The notes under the pieces are model-generated. The model searched no databases. It was not told the origin of the DNA and saw nothing but the letters and a program-made list of their open reading frames with translations. Below, in pieces: positions 1 through 10,215 of a stretch of 64,000 nt of DNA; within the stretch, counting starts at the first letter, position 1, and each line of letters opens with the position of its first letter. The translations under genes were made by a program, and so were the position numbers. The DNA lies in NCBI GenBank assembly GCA_030407085.1, contig CM059585.1, positions 65,521,501 to 65,585,500 on the forward strand, read 5' to 3'. Origin of the DNA: Trichopria drosophilae (taxonomy: Eukaryota > Arthropoda > Insecta > Hymenoptera > Diapriidae).

Positions 1-234
1 TTTTCAGACAATAGTCATAATAATAATAAAATAGTCATAAACATTTTAAACCAGTTTTTATGGCATTATCATTGACTTTAGGAAGAAAATGCATACAACC
101 TTTTTTGTAGAGAATTTCATGCTCTATCTTTTTTGTTTGAAACATTTTTTAATAAAATTTGTATTTTTCAAAATAAATGCAAAAAACTACGAAGAAACTT
201 AATTGGGGCTAATTTTTTTAGTAATGGACGGATG

Positions 235-520
235 GATCTGCCCCAAAATCTAATCAGATCTAAGTTATGCCAAGACGCGTATTTTAAAAAAAAAATGTAT
301 GTCAATACGCTTATCCGTTCGCGAGTTATCGCGAGACAAAAAAACGGGACGTACGGACGTACGCACGTACAAGATCACGGACACAAATTTTTGTATTGTT
401 GATTTGGGTTCCTTAGGGTCTGAAACGTCGACATTTTATGAAAAACTACAGAGTAATTTTTATGCCCGAAGTGACCAAATTCAATACTTCGTCTGGGTCG
501 AAGTAATTATGTACAAGAGG
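235..520 (+). repeat. Dispersed repeat, copy 1 (inverted partner at 57180-57440)
   Basis: This stretch matches the reverse complement of 57180-57440 over about 250 bp. Shared blocks include TATCCGTTCGC, GACGTACGGACGT, the block around TTAGGGTCTGAAACGTCGA, and CAATACTTCGTC. Short open frames here are not shared between the copies and look accidental. The copies are clearly diverged, so the family is old. Its class is unknown. Confidence 0.75.
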
Positions 521-712
521 AATGTATACTGCCGATACAGACAGTAAATCTGGAGCATTCAGAGGTACATATATGTATTGAGAAAACTTGTAATAACATC
601 TATTTTTGATATTAATAATTAATGAATAATTATTTCTGTAATTTATTTCAAGAATTAATATATTTGTTAAATACACCATCAATATTAAAAAACTGTATTT
701 TAATCATTTTAG

Positions 713-1893
713 ATGGAAGTTGATGTTATTGAGAGTCATTGCAAGGAACATATCGACCCAACGTATACACCATTTACAGAGCCTGGACAATATGCTGAAG
801 AATCTAAGTCAGTTGACTTTGTCGATGTTGAGACAGCTAAATTTGTTGAATCTATAAAATTTCCACATTACGTTGACTTTCCTTACCAGCCAGTACAACC
901 TGCACTTGACATAGAGCGTGCTCAGCAAACTGTCGTTCCATTAGAAGTAGCGCATTTTAATAATATATTACTGGCTTCACGATTGCAACAGAGGAATTTG
1001 CTCGAAAAAAGTACTAAAGTCACATTATTTCGTCATCGCCACACTGAATTTGTGTCTTTCTATAAGAAATTGGATTGTGTGGTTGCCTGCGATAACGTAC
1101 AGGGACTCATGGCAGCAATGGGTATTCAGTACACCGTTGGCCACGGGTGTCTATTCATAGACTCATCGAAACAAAGCCTGAAAACAGTTTTACTACATTG
1201 CCATCCATTCCAGTGGCGCATGCAACTCATTTAAAGGAAACATACGACAACATAAAATTAGTTTTGAAATTCATAAACTACAATAACCACCAATGGCTCC
1301 CTTGTGGTGATTTAACAATGGTTGGTTTCTTACTCGGTTTACAACAGGGTTACACTAAATTTTCTTGTTTCTTGTGCGAGTGGGACAGCCGAGCACGAAG
1401 TTTACACTATGTAACCAAAGGCTGGTCTGCCCGACTCTCTGTAAAACCGGGAGTAATCCAAAACTGGACCGGCATTCCTCTACTCATAAAAAAAAAAAAT
1501 TACGCGACTTAATGAAGCGAAAATTAAAGAAGGAGTCTTTATTGGCCTGCAAATATGGGATTTATTTAAAGACAAAGAATTTGACAACTTTGTACGTGGA
1601 AATGAAAAAATGGCATGAAATATATTTCGTTTAGTCGCCTCAAATTTTCTTGGAAATGAAAGATCGGTACATAACAAGGAATTAATTCACAACATGTCAC
1701 AAGCGTAGCAGAAAGTAGGTTGTAACATGTCTTTAAAGATTCGTTTCCTCCATTCCCACCTATCAAGACATCTTGAAGGTGGAGAAGAGATATGCGGGAA
1801 AATTGTCTCCGTCGATGATGGCCGACTTTTGTTGGTCGCTCGTAAGAGGCCGGCCAAACATTGTTTATAAGCGTCAGTCGTCAGTCATAAATG
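713..1893 (+). pseudogene. Broken copy of a repeat-borne arthropod gene family (FLCEWDSRA-type protein)
   Basis: The first frame opens at an ATG preceded by TTTTAG, which resembles a splice acceptor. It encodes VTLFRHRHTEF and LFIDSSKQSLKTVLLH, then shifts frame near 1195 into YNNHQWLPCGDLTMVGFLLG, GYTKFSCFLCEWDSRA and related text. After the A-run near 1490 the match continues in another frame (LNEAKIKEGVFIG), with a stop near 1619. It then reads NFLGNERS, NMSLKIRFLHSHL and, after another shift, VEKRYAGKLSPSMMADFCWS. From memory, this order matches a large family of uncharacterised proteins scattered in many copies through arthropod and cnidarian genomes. The segment normally lying between HSHL and the EKRY block is missing. 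There are at least three frameshifts and one stop, so this copy is dead. The biochemical role of the family is unknown to me. Confidence 0.7.
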
Positions 1894-1969
1894 GTATATG
1901 ACTTTATAAGTTTAAAAATAAAAAAACAGAAAAAGCAAAAAAAAACATAAAATACAAAAATAAAAAATA

Positions 1970-2130
1970 TGGCGGAATTCAAAATGGCGGATCTAATATG
2001 GCGGACCAAAGTTAAGAAATCATGGCTGATTTACACGAAACTTGTCACTAGAGTGTTTTTGGTGTCGCTGATCACGAATTCGTGTCAGATTTTCGAAATT
2101 CAAAATGGCGGACCCAATATGGAGGTCCAA
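1970..2130 (+). repeat. 121-bp repeat family, two boxes
   Basis: ATTCAAAATGGCGG occurs at 1977 and again at 2098, exactly 121 bp apart. Each is followed by a TAATATGG- or CAATATGG-type box. A GTCGCTGATCACGAATTCG block lies between them. The same order recurs at 4003-4445, 16118-16345, 19047-20020, 45035-45110 and 47051-47330. Confidence 0.8.
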
Positions 2131-2452
2131 AAAGAGAAAACATAAGTTGCAATTAGAAGTTATTTTGTAATAACGGACAAAATTTGAGCCTTATTACTAA
2201 ATCATTAGTTTTCATACAATTTCCACTCAATAACGTATTAAGAATTGTTTTCCAAATTAGAAAGTGATTAAAAATAATATCTAAATGATTATTAAAAACA
2301 TAAAAAATATTAATTCTGGACTTTACCCCCGGCATTTGAATTACCCAAGATGTACCTCTATGTTCAAGACGTGAACTGATATTGCATTATACCAAATTAT
2401 ATGTTATGACTGATGTATACTATGTTACGTTTTGATAATAAGTTTAATGCAG
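2131..2452. other. AT-rich stretch, nothing recognised
   Basis: The open frame here is short and low-complexity. I see no gene or repeat I can name. Confidence 0.5.
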
Positions 2453-3132
2453 TACACGGAGAGAAATGTGAAAGGCTGAAACTGTAGGTATTCCTTCGCC
2501 ACTGTACTAAGATTTGGTGCTGCTTCTGCACCATGTGTCGCGTGATATCAATCTAAGAAACCCTCAGTCTCAGACTGTGAAAACGCTTAGGATGAGACTG
2601 CAAAACTGCGATACTTTCTTCGAGGCTTTCTCCCGCCTAAGTTTTACTTAGACTAGGGCTCTCCGGGACTTTTTTGTAGGAAATTTCCTCCTCTACAAAC
2701 AAGGTTTAGTAAATTTTTGCTCTATCTTGCACCGTTTTCGATACGGAAGCAATAGAATGAAAAACAACGTATTCAGCGTCCGACGCCATGTTTATCTTTT
2801 GTTTTAAAAACTCGATGTTCTTCGTTCTATCGCTTCCGTATCGAAAACAGTGCAAGATAGAGCAAAAATTTACTAAACCTTTTTTGTAGAGGAGGAAATT
2901 TCCTACAAAAAAGTCCTGGAGAGCCCTAGTCTAAGAAGTAAAACTTAGGCGGGAGAAAGCCTCGAAGAAAACATCGCAGTTTTGCAGTCTCATCCTAAGC
3001 GTTTTCACAGTCTGAGACTGTGGGTTTCTTAGATTGATATCACGCGACACATGGTGCAGAACCAGCACCAAATCTTAGTACAGTGGAGAAGGAATACCTA
3101 CAGTTTCATCCTTTCACATTTCTCTCCGTGTA
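2453..3132. mobile_element. Foldback element with about 315-bp inverted arms
   Basis: The left arm (about 2453-2768) and right arm (about 2814-3132) are near-perfect reverse complements around a loop of about 45 bp. The ends read TACACGGAGAGAAATG and CATTTCTCTCCGTGTA. Differences are scattered single bases and small indels, such as TGCTGCTTCTGCACC against GGTGCAGAACCAGCACC. No transposase is encoded. The terminal TA on each side would fit a TA target duplication, but this is not proven. It is a non-autonomous foldback or long-TIR element, and its transcript would fold into a long hairpin. Confidence 0.9.
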
Positions 3133-4002
3133 GCTACAAATTTTAAATATCCAACAACCGAGAAATTGTACTATCTATATCATAATTACAATGTAATAAT
3201 TCTGTTACATTACTGAGTTCTAATAATAAGTCCATGCATTGATCTGCTCGCATATTATTCGAATCCAAAGGAGCACTCCGAAGTTTCATTCAAAGAAAGA
3301 TTGAACATGCAAAACTACTGCACCCATACTGCTATTATAAGAGTACTGCTAAAAACGACTACAATATAATAGTTCCTCTACATAAATGAGTAGTATTTTC
3401 GTGATAGTACTGGTAGTGCAGTACTTTTATTACACGGAGAAATGCAATAAGAACTTTACTAATTTGTTCATTAGTAATTCAGAATTATTATTTGGAATAC
3501 ATATTATATTTTACAGTTTTTTGTTTTGATCTCTATTATACAGTTCCCATTAAAATTAAAATACTACGCAGATATGTGAATACTAATTTCAATGCATGAA
3601 TATTAATTTTATACACAACCATAACCATTCGAAAATTATCTTAAATAATACAATTATATACACTAAATACTATTAGGTAACGTGTCTGTTGTAAAGATAA
3701 ACTCATCATTTCATAATCAGGTTAGTATTTTTATTTGTGTATAGAACGTAATAATATTACAAAATCATCAGTAGGACAATTTCAGACATTCACCTTATAT
3801 TTATCTTGGATACAAATGATTTGAACATAATCGTGTGTTATTGTGTATTATCGTGTGCAACGTTAATAGAATAAATGTAAATTTAATTAGAGCAGAGAGT
3901 GGTCCCAAGTCATTAAGAAATACGAACAATGGTTTCGGATACAGCGAGCCAAAATAAGTATTTGTGAAAGTTATAAAGAAAATGGAATGCAATATATTTC
4001 TG
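3133..4002. other. AT-rich, nothing recognised
   Basis: No coding similarity was recognised. A short motif TTACACGGAGAAATG near 3431 resembles the tip of the neighbouring foldback and may be a remnant of a related copy. Confidence 0.4.
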
Positions 4003-4445
4003 GTCACAATATTGGGTCAATCATTTTGAATTTTATAATTTTGGAAGCAGATATGGAATCAATGACCCAAAATACATATTCATGCAAGTTATTAAAAAAT
4101 ATAACGGAATATACGTGCGTTAGGTCTCATATTGGGTCGGCCATTTTGAATTTCGCGATTTGGACAAGGGATTCGGATTCAGCGACCCGAAAAACATATT
4201 TATGCAAGCTACTAACAAAATCGATCGGAATGTATCTATTTTGGGTCGCAATATTGGATCGGCCATATTGAATTTCGCAATTTGGAGGACGGATTCGGAT
4301 TCAGCGACCCGAAAACATATTTATGCAAGCTACTAACAAAATCGATTGGAATGTATGTATTTTGGGTTGCCATATTGGGTCGGCCATTTTGAATTTCTAA
4401 TTTTGACAACGGATTCGGATTCAGTAACCCAAAAAACTAAAATAT
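4003..4445 (-). repeat. 121-bp tandem repeat, four units
   Basis: The block GGATTCGGATTCAGCGACCC starts near 4169 and 4291, with a variant at 4411 and a weaker one near 4046, giving a period of 120-123 bp. Each unit carries GGCCATTTTGAATTTC and an ATATTGG-GGCCAT box. The central units also share TATGCAAGCTACTAACAAAATCGAT. Open frames across it are by-products of the repeat. It is inverted relative to the copies at 1970 and 16118. Confidence 0.88.
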
Positions 4446-4857
4446 TGAGATTACTTAAAATTACAAATTGTGTCCTTTATGAATAAAATCCCCCTTGACT
4501 GGCAATTCCTATCACTGTGAATCGCTCCTAATGGTGAAGTTTCTAATAAAATAACAGATAGATCTTTTGAACTTCTATGACAAAACTTTCTGACATTATT
4601 TTTGGACCATTGATTTGAAATATTGCGAATAAACACAAAATGAGAGATTTTTTTTGTACTTTTCTTTGTATTTGTATTTATTTGTAATCTTTAATCCACC
4701 GTGTTGGATTCGCCCCTTTGAATTTTAAAAATCTGATACCAGATAGGTATCTAGCGCCCCTAAAAACCATATACATTGTATAGTTTCTAATTACTTCCTA
4801 ACAATTAAACTTAATTGAGTGACTGATACAGTTCATGTGGTACCTGCCTAAAAACCT
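4446..4857. other. No gene recognised
   Basis: A minus-strand open frame of 61 codons at 4451-4636 has no features I recognise. The rest is AT-rich. Confidence 0.4.
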
Positions 4858-5335
4858 CTACCTAAATTCAATATGTCCTTGACATAACTTCCCTTTTGAA
4901 AGTTCCAAATCTCTGACAAGATCGTTTAGCCTGCTCTGATTTAGTAACAGGGAACTCGTTGCACATTCAAAATTGGCATCATTTGTATTTGACGGATCAA
5001 ATAGTTCTTCTTCTATGTCATTTCCGTCATTGACTTCGGTGTCGATGTTCACGTCCGAAGGTAGGAGTATCGGAACAGGGAGTTCGTTACTGTGGAGCAC
5101 TGGTCGTGCAGCGGATTGCACATTTGAGTACTTCACGGTCCACAGTTTTTTTCGAAATTCCTGTTCGCAGTGACGGCATTAAACAAAAGTAGCAATCGGT
5201 ATCACGATCTTTTGGCTCTCTCCAAATCATGGGAACCGCAAATGGCATGGAAGGTCGCTTTCCATGAAACCATCTTCGAAGATGGACAGTGCAAGTATTG
5301 CAACATATAGGAGGGGCCCAATTCTTCTCCTGATT
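4858..5335 (-). pseudogene. N-terminal part of the same repeat-borne family as 713-1893
   Basis: Reading the minus strand from about 5335, one frame gives CCNTCTVHLRRWFHGKR, then MPFAVPMIWREPKDRD and TDCYFCL, a Cys-paired N-terminal domain. After a frameshift near 5140 it continues with VKYSNVQSAARPV, HSNELPVP, an acidic stretch and LNDLVRDLELSKGK. From memory, this is the usual N-terminus of the FLCEWDSRA-type proteins. The LNDLVRDLxLSK block normally leads directly into the RHRHxEF block seen at 713-1893. This piece is truncated at its 3' end and lies on the opposite strand, so it is a separate degenerate copy. Confidence 0.6.
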
Positions 5336-5510
5336 TTCTATTTTGAAAATAAAATATAATTCATAAACTTTGAATAAATAGATTTAAAGAACGTTTTTGT
5401 AATTCGAACGTTACATTTCTACAAATATAACAAAAATTATTTGGTTCACTGACGCATTTGCGAAACATTTTTCTATTTAATATTTAAATTAGGTAAATTT
5501 GTTATATGAA
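5336..5510. other. AT-rich flank of the Gypsy 3' LTR
   Basis: No features beyond A/T runs. I could not find a clear target-site duplication matching the far end of the Gypsy element. Confidence 0.4.
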
Positions 5511-6190
5511 TGATATTACGATTTTTATGTTCTCATAATTTATTGGTTACTCTCAAAGATCAGGAGTTACAGAATAGATTCTCGGTAGCTGAGAATCGTT
5601 TATTTGGGATCTTCCGTATAAAGGGAATCGACACCCATTTGTGACAAAATAGCGGTTAACTTAAGAATAACATATGTCCACTAAACACTGAGACTAATTC
5701 TGGCTCACGCTTTTTAATAAATAACAATTTAATTAAAAATTATATTTATTTGGTATTTAAGTCTATTGATAACATATAAAAAAATACATTTAGATAACAC
5801 TTAATGGACCACTGTCTTCGATTTTTCGTAGTGTAGAGCGAATGTTTCGATTTAAGTTCTGGACGGTGCTTATATCGATTTCTTTCAACTTTCGCTTTAT
5901 TCGATTAATGAATTGTTGCTCATTTTGTGCTTTCCAGCCCTTTTCGTATACCATACGTTTGAGAACTGCCCAGAAATTTTCGATTGGACGTGCCTATGGC
6001 ACGTTTGGAGGGTTGTCCTTTTTCTGCACAAATGGTATATTTTGATTGTTTAGCCAATCCAATGTTTTTTTGCATAATGACAGCTCGCGACGCCGAATCG
6101 GGCCCTTCGGTGTGTGTCTTGCCGATCTTACAAAGGCAAGTATTGTCTATGTTACGAGTGCTGTTATGTGCGTAACCAGCATCCGTAACA
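5511..6190 (-). repeat. 3' LTR of the Gypsy element, interrupted
   Basis: 5517-5680 matches 13873-14030, including the shared run TCAAAGATCAGGAGTTACAG. 6088-6190 matches 14628-14735, including GGCCCTTCGGTGTGTGT. The middle of the LTR, present at about 14030-14628, is replaced here by a mariner-like fragment. Confidence 0.8.
5790..6070 (-). pseudogene. Mariner/IS630-type transposase C-terminal fragment
   Basis: The minus strand reads WLNNQNIPFVQKKDNPPNVP, a stop, then ARPIENFWAVLKRMVYEKGW and QQFINRIKRKLKEID, ending at a TAA at 5790-5792. The ARPIENFWAxLK block is the last part of the catalytic DDE domain in Tc1/mariner-like transposases. The in-frame TAG lies at 5994-5996, directly before ARPIE. 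Only the C-terminal third is present. The fragment sits inside the 3' LTR and replaces its middle section. Confidence 0.72.
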
Positions 6191-8389
6191 CGCCCGGGGT
6201 TGAAAAAATTGACGATCCACCGTCATTCAACGCTCGTACAAAAAATCAATACGCAACTTAAATTATACGCGTGACCTTCAGTTAGCTATTGTTAGTAGCA
6301 AAATGATACATTATTGTCTTATTGGGTCATCTTATAGATACCAAAGGATCTTAATATATGGTTAGTGATACATTTCTTTTACATATATTTATGTGCGCTC
6401 AGGCGTTTGTATTTATGATATGACGCATCCCGTAGTGTGCATGCAAAAGAGAATGATTATATCACGCGTCGCCAAGAGTCCGCTGTAGCCCTATGGCGCC
6501 TTCTTGTCTCGTGCGGATGCCGGGCTACCCGTAATGTGGTCTGTGTTCAGAAGTCTATTTATATCTTATACACACTTGACACTCCACATCACTAACACTG
6601 TCTATTATGCTATTGCGCACTATGCTGCCTATGTCTTTGTAAAGATGCATTTCTGAGTTTTGTTAATCCATGGAAATTTAACTATTGATACCTCCATAAA
6701 ACCACCAAACATGACGAATGTTGTGAATACTTCTATGTATCATAATTGAAACACATTTATGTGAATTATAATTGGAATACTTATTGCATTATAATTGAAA
6801 TACTTATGTAGTGTAATTGAAATGCTTATTGAAATACTTATTGAAATTCTTATTGAAACACTTATGTATATTATACTTGAAATATTTATTGAAATACTGG
6901 TTGAAATACTCGTATGTATGATTGAAATTTCCAAAAAAATGTTGATTCGAATATTATTCCTAAAGGCTAAGTTTGTTAAAGAAGAAAAATCTTCTATACG
7001 CGGAACTTCTGTATCATCTTGTTCGCGTATTCTTAATATCATGTCCTCATGACCGTTTGATATAAGAATAAGAAAGACTAATTTTAATTTTTTGTTGTAT
7101 AACTAATGGCACGTATAGACGTTCCCCTTGTTGAGGCGGATTTTGGATATGTGCGTTCCGTAACGAATCTTTATATCCTGGGTTATTTAGTATATTTATT
7201 AACAAACGAAAATTTCAAAAATTTATATTCAGTACATCAATTGGGTATCGATATATTGATGGGGGAAAGTGGAAGGGGTGAAGATCATAAGGAAACGCGT
7301 GCGTTTCAAAAAGTTTTATCTTTCCACTTGAGCTAAGCAAGTGTGGTTTGATTCAGTATCGATAGTTGCATTTTCGTCTTCTTATGTTTCGATCTCGTCT
7401 AAGCTTTCATTCAGTTCTTATTGTACTTTCCAAGATGATGCGGCGGCTGACTATTACCGTGACGGGGCCTCTTACCCCTGGTGGGTTCATAGTGGATTAC
7501 AGTGCCTACCGAATCATCGGCGCTCCGCTGCGTGCTGATTTCTTCCGAATGTGTCGTGGAGAGCGGAGTGAGAGAGAGTGTTTTCTTAAAAAAAAAAATA
7601 AGAATATTTAGTGATATTTCACGAGTGTTTTCCTTTTGTTTTTCGTAGTTTATGATTATCTCAGTGTGTTTTTTGTTGTCTTTTTCCTGTTTATCTTAAC
7701 TTGCGGGGTTTTGTCGTTACCCTTTCACCGGGTATCTATCGTGTGTGAATATGGTGCTTTCCGGGCCGGCCGTTGGTGTCTTCCCGGCATCGTGGTTTCG
7801 TTTCGGTGATTGTATTATGCTGATCTGCAATCGCCAGCTGATATCTGGTCCACGGATTCTGTGATTACATAACGGAGGAATGATGGTAAGTTCTAAAAAT
7901 GCGTAAAAATATGGTGCACCCTTTTATCAGGCTTTCATTTCTCCAATGTTCCGCGTATGTGTCTCTTTTACGTGTGGGTTAGCCAGTTGTACAATTTTTT
8001 TGTTTATTAACAATTTCTATGTTAATATATATTCTTCCTCTTTTCGTTCGTGCGCGTATAGCAATTCTTTCCTTGGCCGTTCGATTTTCTCTTCGACGAG
8101 ATCGACGATGTGTGGATCGTCCCCACTTCTCGGTCGTTGGGTGCTTTTCGTTCGGGGGGACCGATCCACGATGGCGACAACTGACGACTAGCCCTCGAGA
8201 CTACTCTCCCGTCCTTCGTCACGCGTCGAGGTTCCTCTGTGAGATTCAGAGTGGGGAAGGAATAGATGCAGCGAGTATACTGTAAGTCGTACTCTCTTTC
8301 TCCCTCTTACTGTTCTCTTCGTGCGTGCTGCGTTCCTTATTAACACTTATTCGCTAATGTAGTCTTATTAGTTTAAAGCTAAAATATTT
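6191..8389. other. Gypsy 3' internal region, no gene recognised
   Basis: This lies between the integrase end and the 3' LTR. 6191-6730 has nothing I recognise. 7340-8300 is richer in G+C. The minus strand from 8222 to 8022 has a basic open frame (SSISSKRKSNGQG) that could be a pol tail, but I cannot support this. I see no env-like signal peptide or membrane segment. A clear polypurine tract next to the 3' LTR is also missing. Confidence 0.4.
6730..6940 (+). repeat. Degenerate TTGAAATACTTA minisatellite
   Basis: Units such as TTGAAATACTTA, spaced about 12-30 bp apart, repeat ten or more times. Open frames rich in Ile/Glu on one strand and Ile/Ser on the other are by-products. The motif resembles the reverse complement of the array at 13203-13452 in the leader of the same element. 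Confidence 0.7.
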
Positions 8390-9300
8390 CTATTTCGTGA
8401 ATTTTCTATTTCGTGAGCCACATATTTCAATAATTTCATAGGGCCCAGTGTATTCGTCGTCCTCCTTGCCCTTCCTGGGTTCTTTTAATAATAACACCAT
8501 TTCCCCTTCGCGAAAATGGCAAATATACAATTTTCGGTCATAATACTTTTTCGACCGATGTTTCATTTGTAAGAGATTCATCGCGGCTAATCCGTGATTC
8601 TCTCGGTCAATTCTGGCAAATAATCGTCGTATGTAATGAGCTTCTTGTTGGTGGCATGTGCACTTGGTAATCGTGCGATTGTTCCATATACGAGCTCGTG
8701 TGGCGAGTCGTTTGTCCCTTCGTGAACGCTCGCGGCTTATGAAAATATGGCGAACGGAAGCCAAATGTCCCAATCGCTACGTTTCTCGACAAAATTCTTT
8801 TGGTAGTCGACCATCACCTGGTGACTCCTTTCTAGGCTCCCTTTGCTTTGCGGGTGGTAAGCAGATGTCACGAACGTTTTAATTTAAAAAATTTTCGCAA
8901 ATTCTTTTATGATCTTTGCGATAAAGCAACGACCTTGGTTGGTAAGAATGGATACAGGTACTCCGAAACTGCAAATAAAATGTTTTGCAAACGCCTTCGC
9001 GACTTCTACTGCCGATACCTCCGCTAACGGAATTCCAAGGGAATATTTCGCGAGTAGGTCTTGTATGGTTAATACTGATTTCCACTCTCGGTGATGTCCG
9101 TTGGTCCCCATATATCAAGGGCCACTTTGTCAAACGCGTGTCGTGGTGTGTCTGTAATGACTATCGATAACCGTGTTTTTACGTGCACGAGTTTTTTTCT
9201 TTGACACCCGGCACATCTTTTTATGTATTCCGGGACGTCACTTTTCATGTTCCACCAGAAAAATTTTTTACATTGAAGTTGATCCGTCTTGCTGTCTCGG
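8390..9300 (-). pseudogene. Gypsy integrase, broken, catalytic Asp changed
   Basis: Order on the minus strand: FFWWNMKSDVPEYIKRCAGC, the Cys pair of the zinc-binding region, at about 9265-9205; then VALDIWGPTDIT with the first catalytic Asp near 9120; a stop or frameshift; LAEVSAVEVAKAFAKHFI; and VSILTNQGRCFIAKI near 8950. In Gypsy integrases the last motif is normally ILTDQG, so the second catalytic Asp is Asn here. A further piece (8390-8773) shows the C-terminal domain: KKYYDRKLYICHFREGEMV and GPYEIIEI. At least two frameshifts separate the parts, so strand transfer activity cannot be expected. Confidence 0.8.
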
Positions 9301-9582
9301 CCGAGTTTTTCCTTTATAATTTCCTAATTTCATGTAAGCTGGCAATTCGAGTTTTTTGACCTTGGTTATGTATTTCTTTCGAGCTGTCATTTCAACTCCC
9401 AGCATGTCTACATTGGAACTCTGGCTCTCTTTGTCGTAGTCAGTCATGTTGTCTTCAACATCTCCATATATAGCGGTTTCTTCGTCGAAATTCTTACCCC
9501 GTTTTTTCGGAGCATGATTTCCTGACCCGTCAGCATCTGAGACTCGCAGTCTCTTAGCGTTTTTTGATCGCTTTTTTTTCAT
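9301..9582 (-). pseudogene. Linker between Gypsy RNase H and integrase
   Basis: An open frame encodes a basic then acidic linker (KKKRSKNAKRLR, EETAIYGDVEDNMTDYDK). It overlaps the end of the RNase H frame by about 29 bp in a different register. No domain is recognised. Spacers of this kind between RNase H and integrase are common and poorly conserved, and a frameshift in the original pol frame is the simplest explanation of the overlap. Confidence 0.45.
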
Positions 9583-10215
9583 TTTTATCGCCTTTAATTG
9601 GCATACACGATTTTTCAGTTTTTCGTGCTTTTCTTAATTTTTGTATCGTTTTTTTTTCTTTATTTATTTTATTATCGACCAAATCTATTTCATCGTCATT
9701 TTCATTTTTATTTTCGAAGTCGGATCTATCGATTGGGTTAAGCGATAATGCGTCCGTGTTGACATTACGTTTCCCCTCTTTATATACTACATCGTATTCG
9801 TAATCGTCTAATTTTATGCGAAAACGGTGTAGTCTCAAATTCATATCCTTCATAGTTTTAAGGAATCTTAGCGGTTGATGATCCGTTACGAGAGTGAATT
9901 TCCGACCATACAAATATGGACGGAGCTGTTCTACGGAGAACACGGCATATAGCATTTCCTTTTCCGGTGTTGTGTATCGGGTTTCTGCTCCTTTCAAACT
10001 TCGTGATGCGTAGGCGACTGGTTGATCCACGCCAATCTTGCTTTGCGATAAAATAGCACCAATTACCACTTCCGAGGCGTCCGTAGTGACAACGAACGGC
10101 TCGTCGAAATTTGGTAGCTGTAAGATTGGTGCATTACATAAGAGATCCTTCAGTTTCTCGAACGCTTCTATCTGCTCGGCACCCCATGTAAACTCGACAT
10201 CCTGACGTAATAAGA
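9554..10215 (-). pseudogene. Gypsy RNase H
   Basis: The minus strand from about 10215 reads WGAEQIEAFEKLKDLL, LPNFDEPFVVTTDASEVVIG with the first catalytic Asp in TDAS, PVAYASRSLKGAETRY, EKEMLYAVFSVEQLRPYLYG, FTLVTDHQPLRFL and RLHRFRIKLDDYEYDVVYKEG. This is the usual Gypsy RNase H order. In its last block, ALSLNPI stands where most elements have ALSR. The domain itself is largely open, but the frames on either side are broken. It follows the RT directly and precedes integrase. Confidence 0.85.

Noticed and set aside
3987..4271. A 94-codon frame with repeated residues
   Set aside because: It is a translation of the 121-bp tandem repeat.
6191..6215. A polypurine tract next to the Gypsy 3' LTR
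   Set aside because: The element strand here reads CAACCCCGGGCG before the LTR, which is not purine-rich.
6740..7052. Ile-rich open frames on both strands
   Set aside because: They arise from the TTGAAATACTTA minisatellite and share no protein features.
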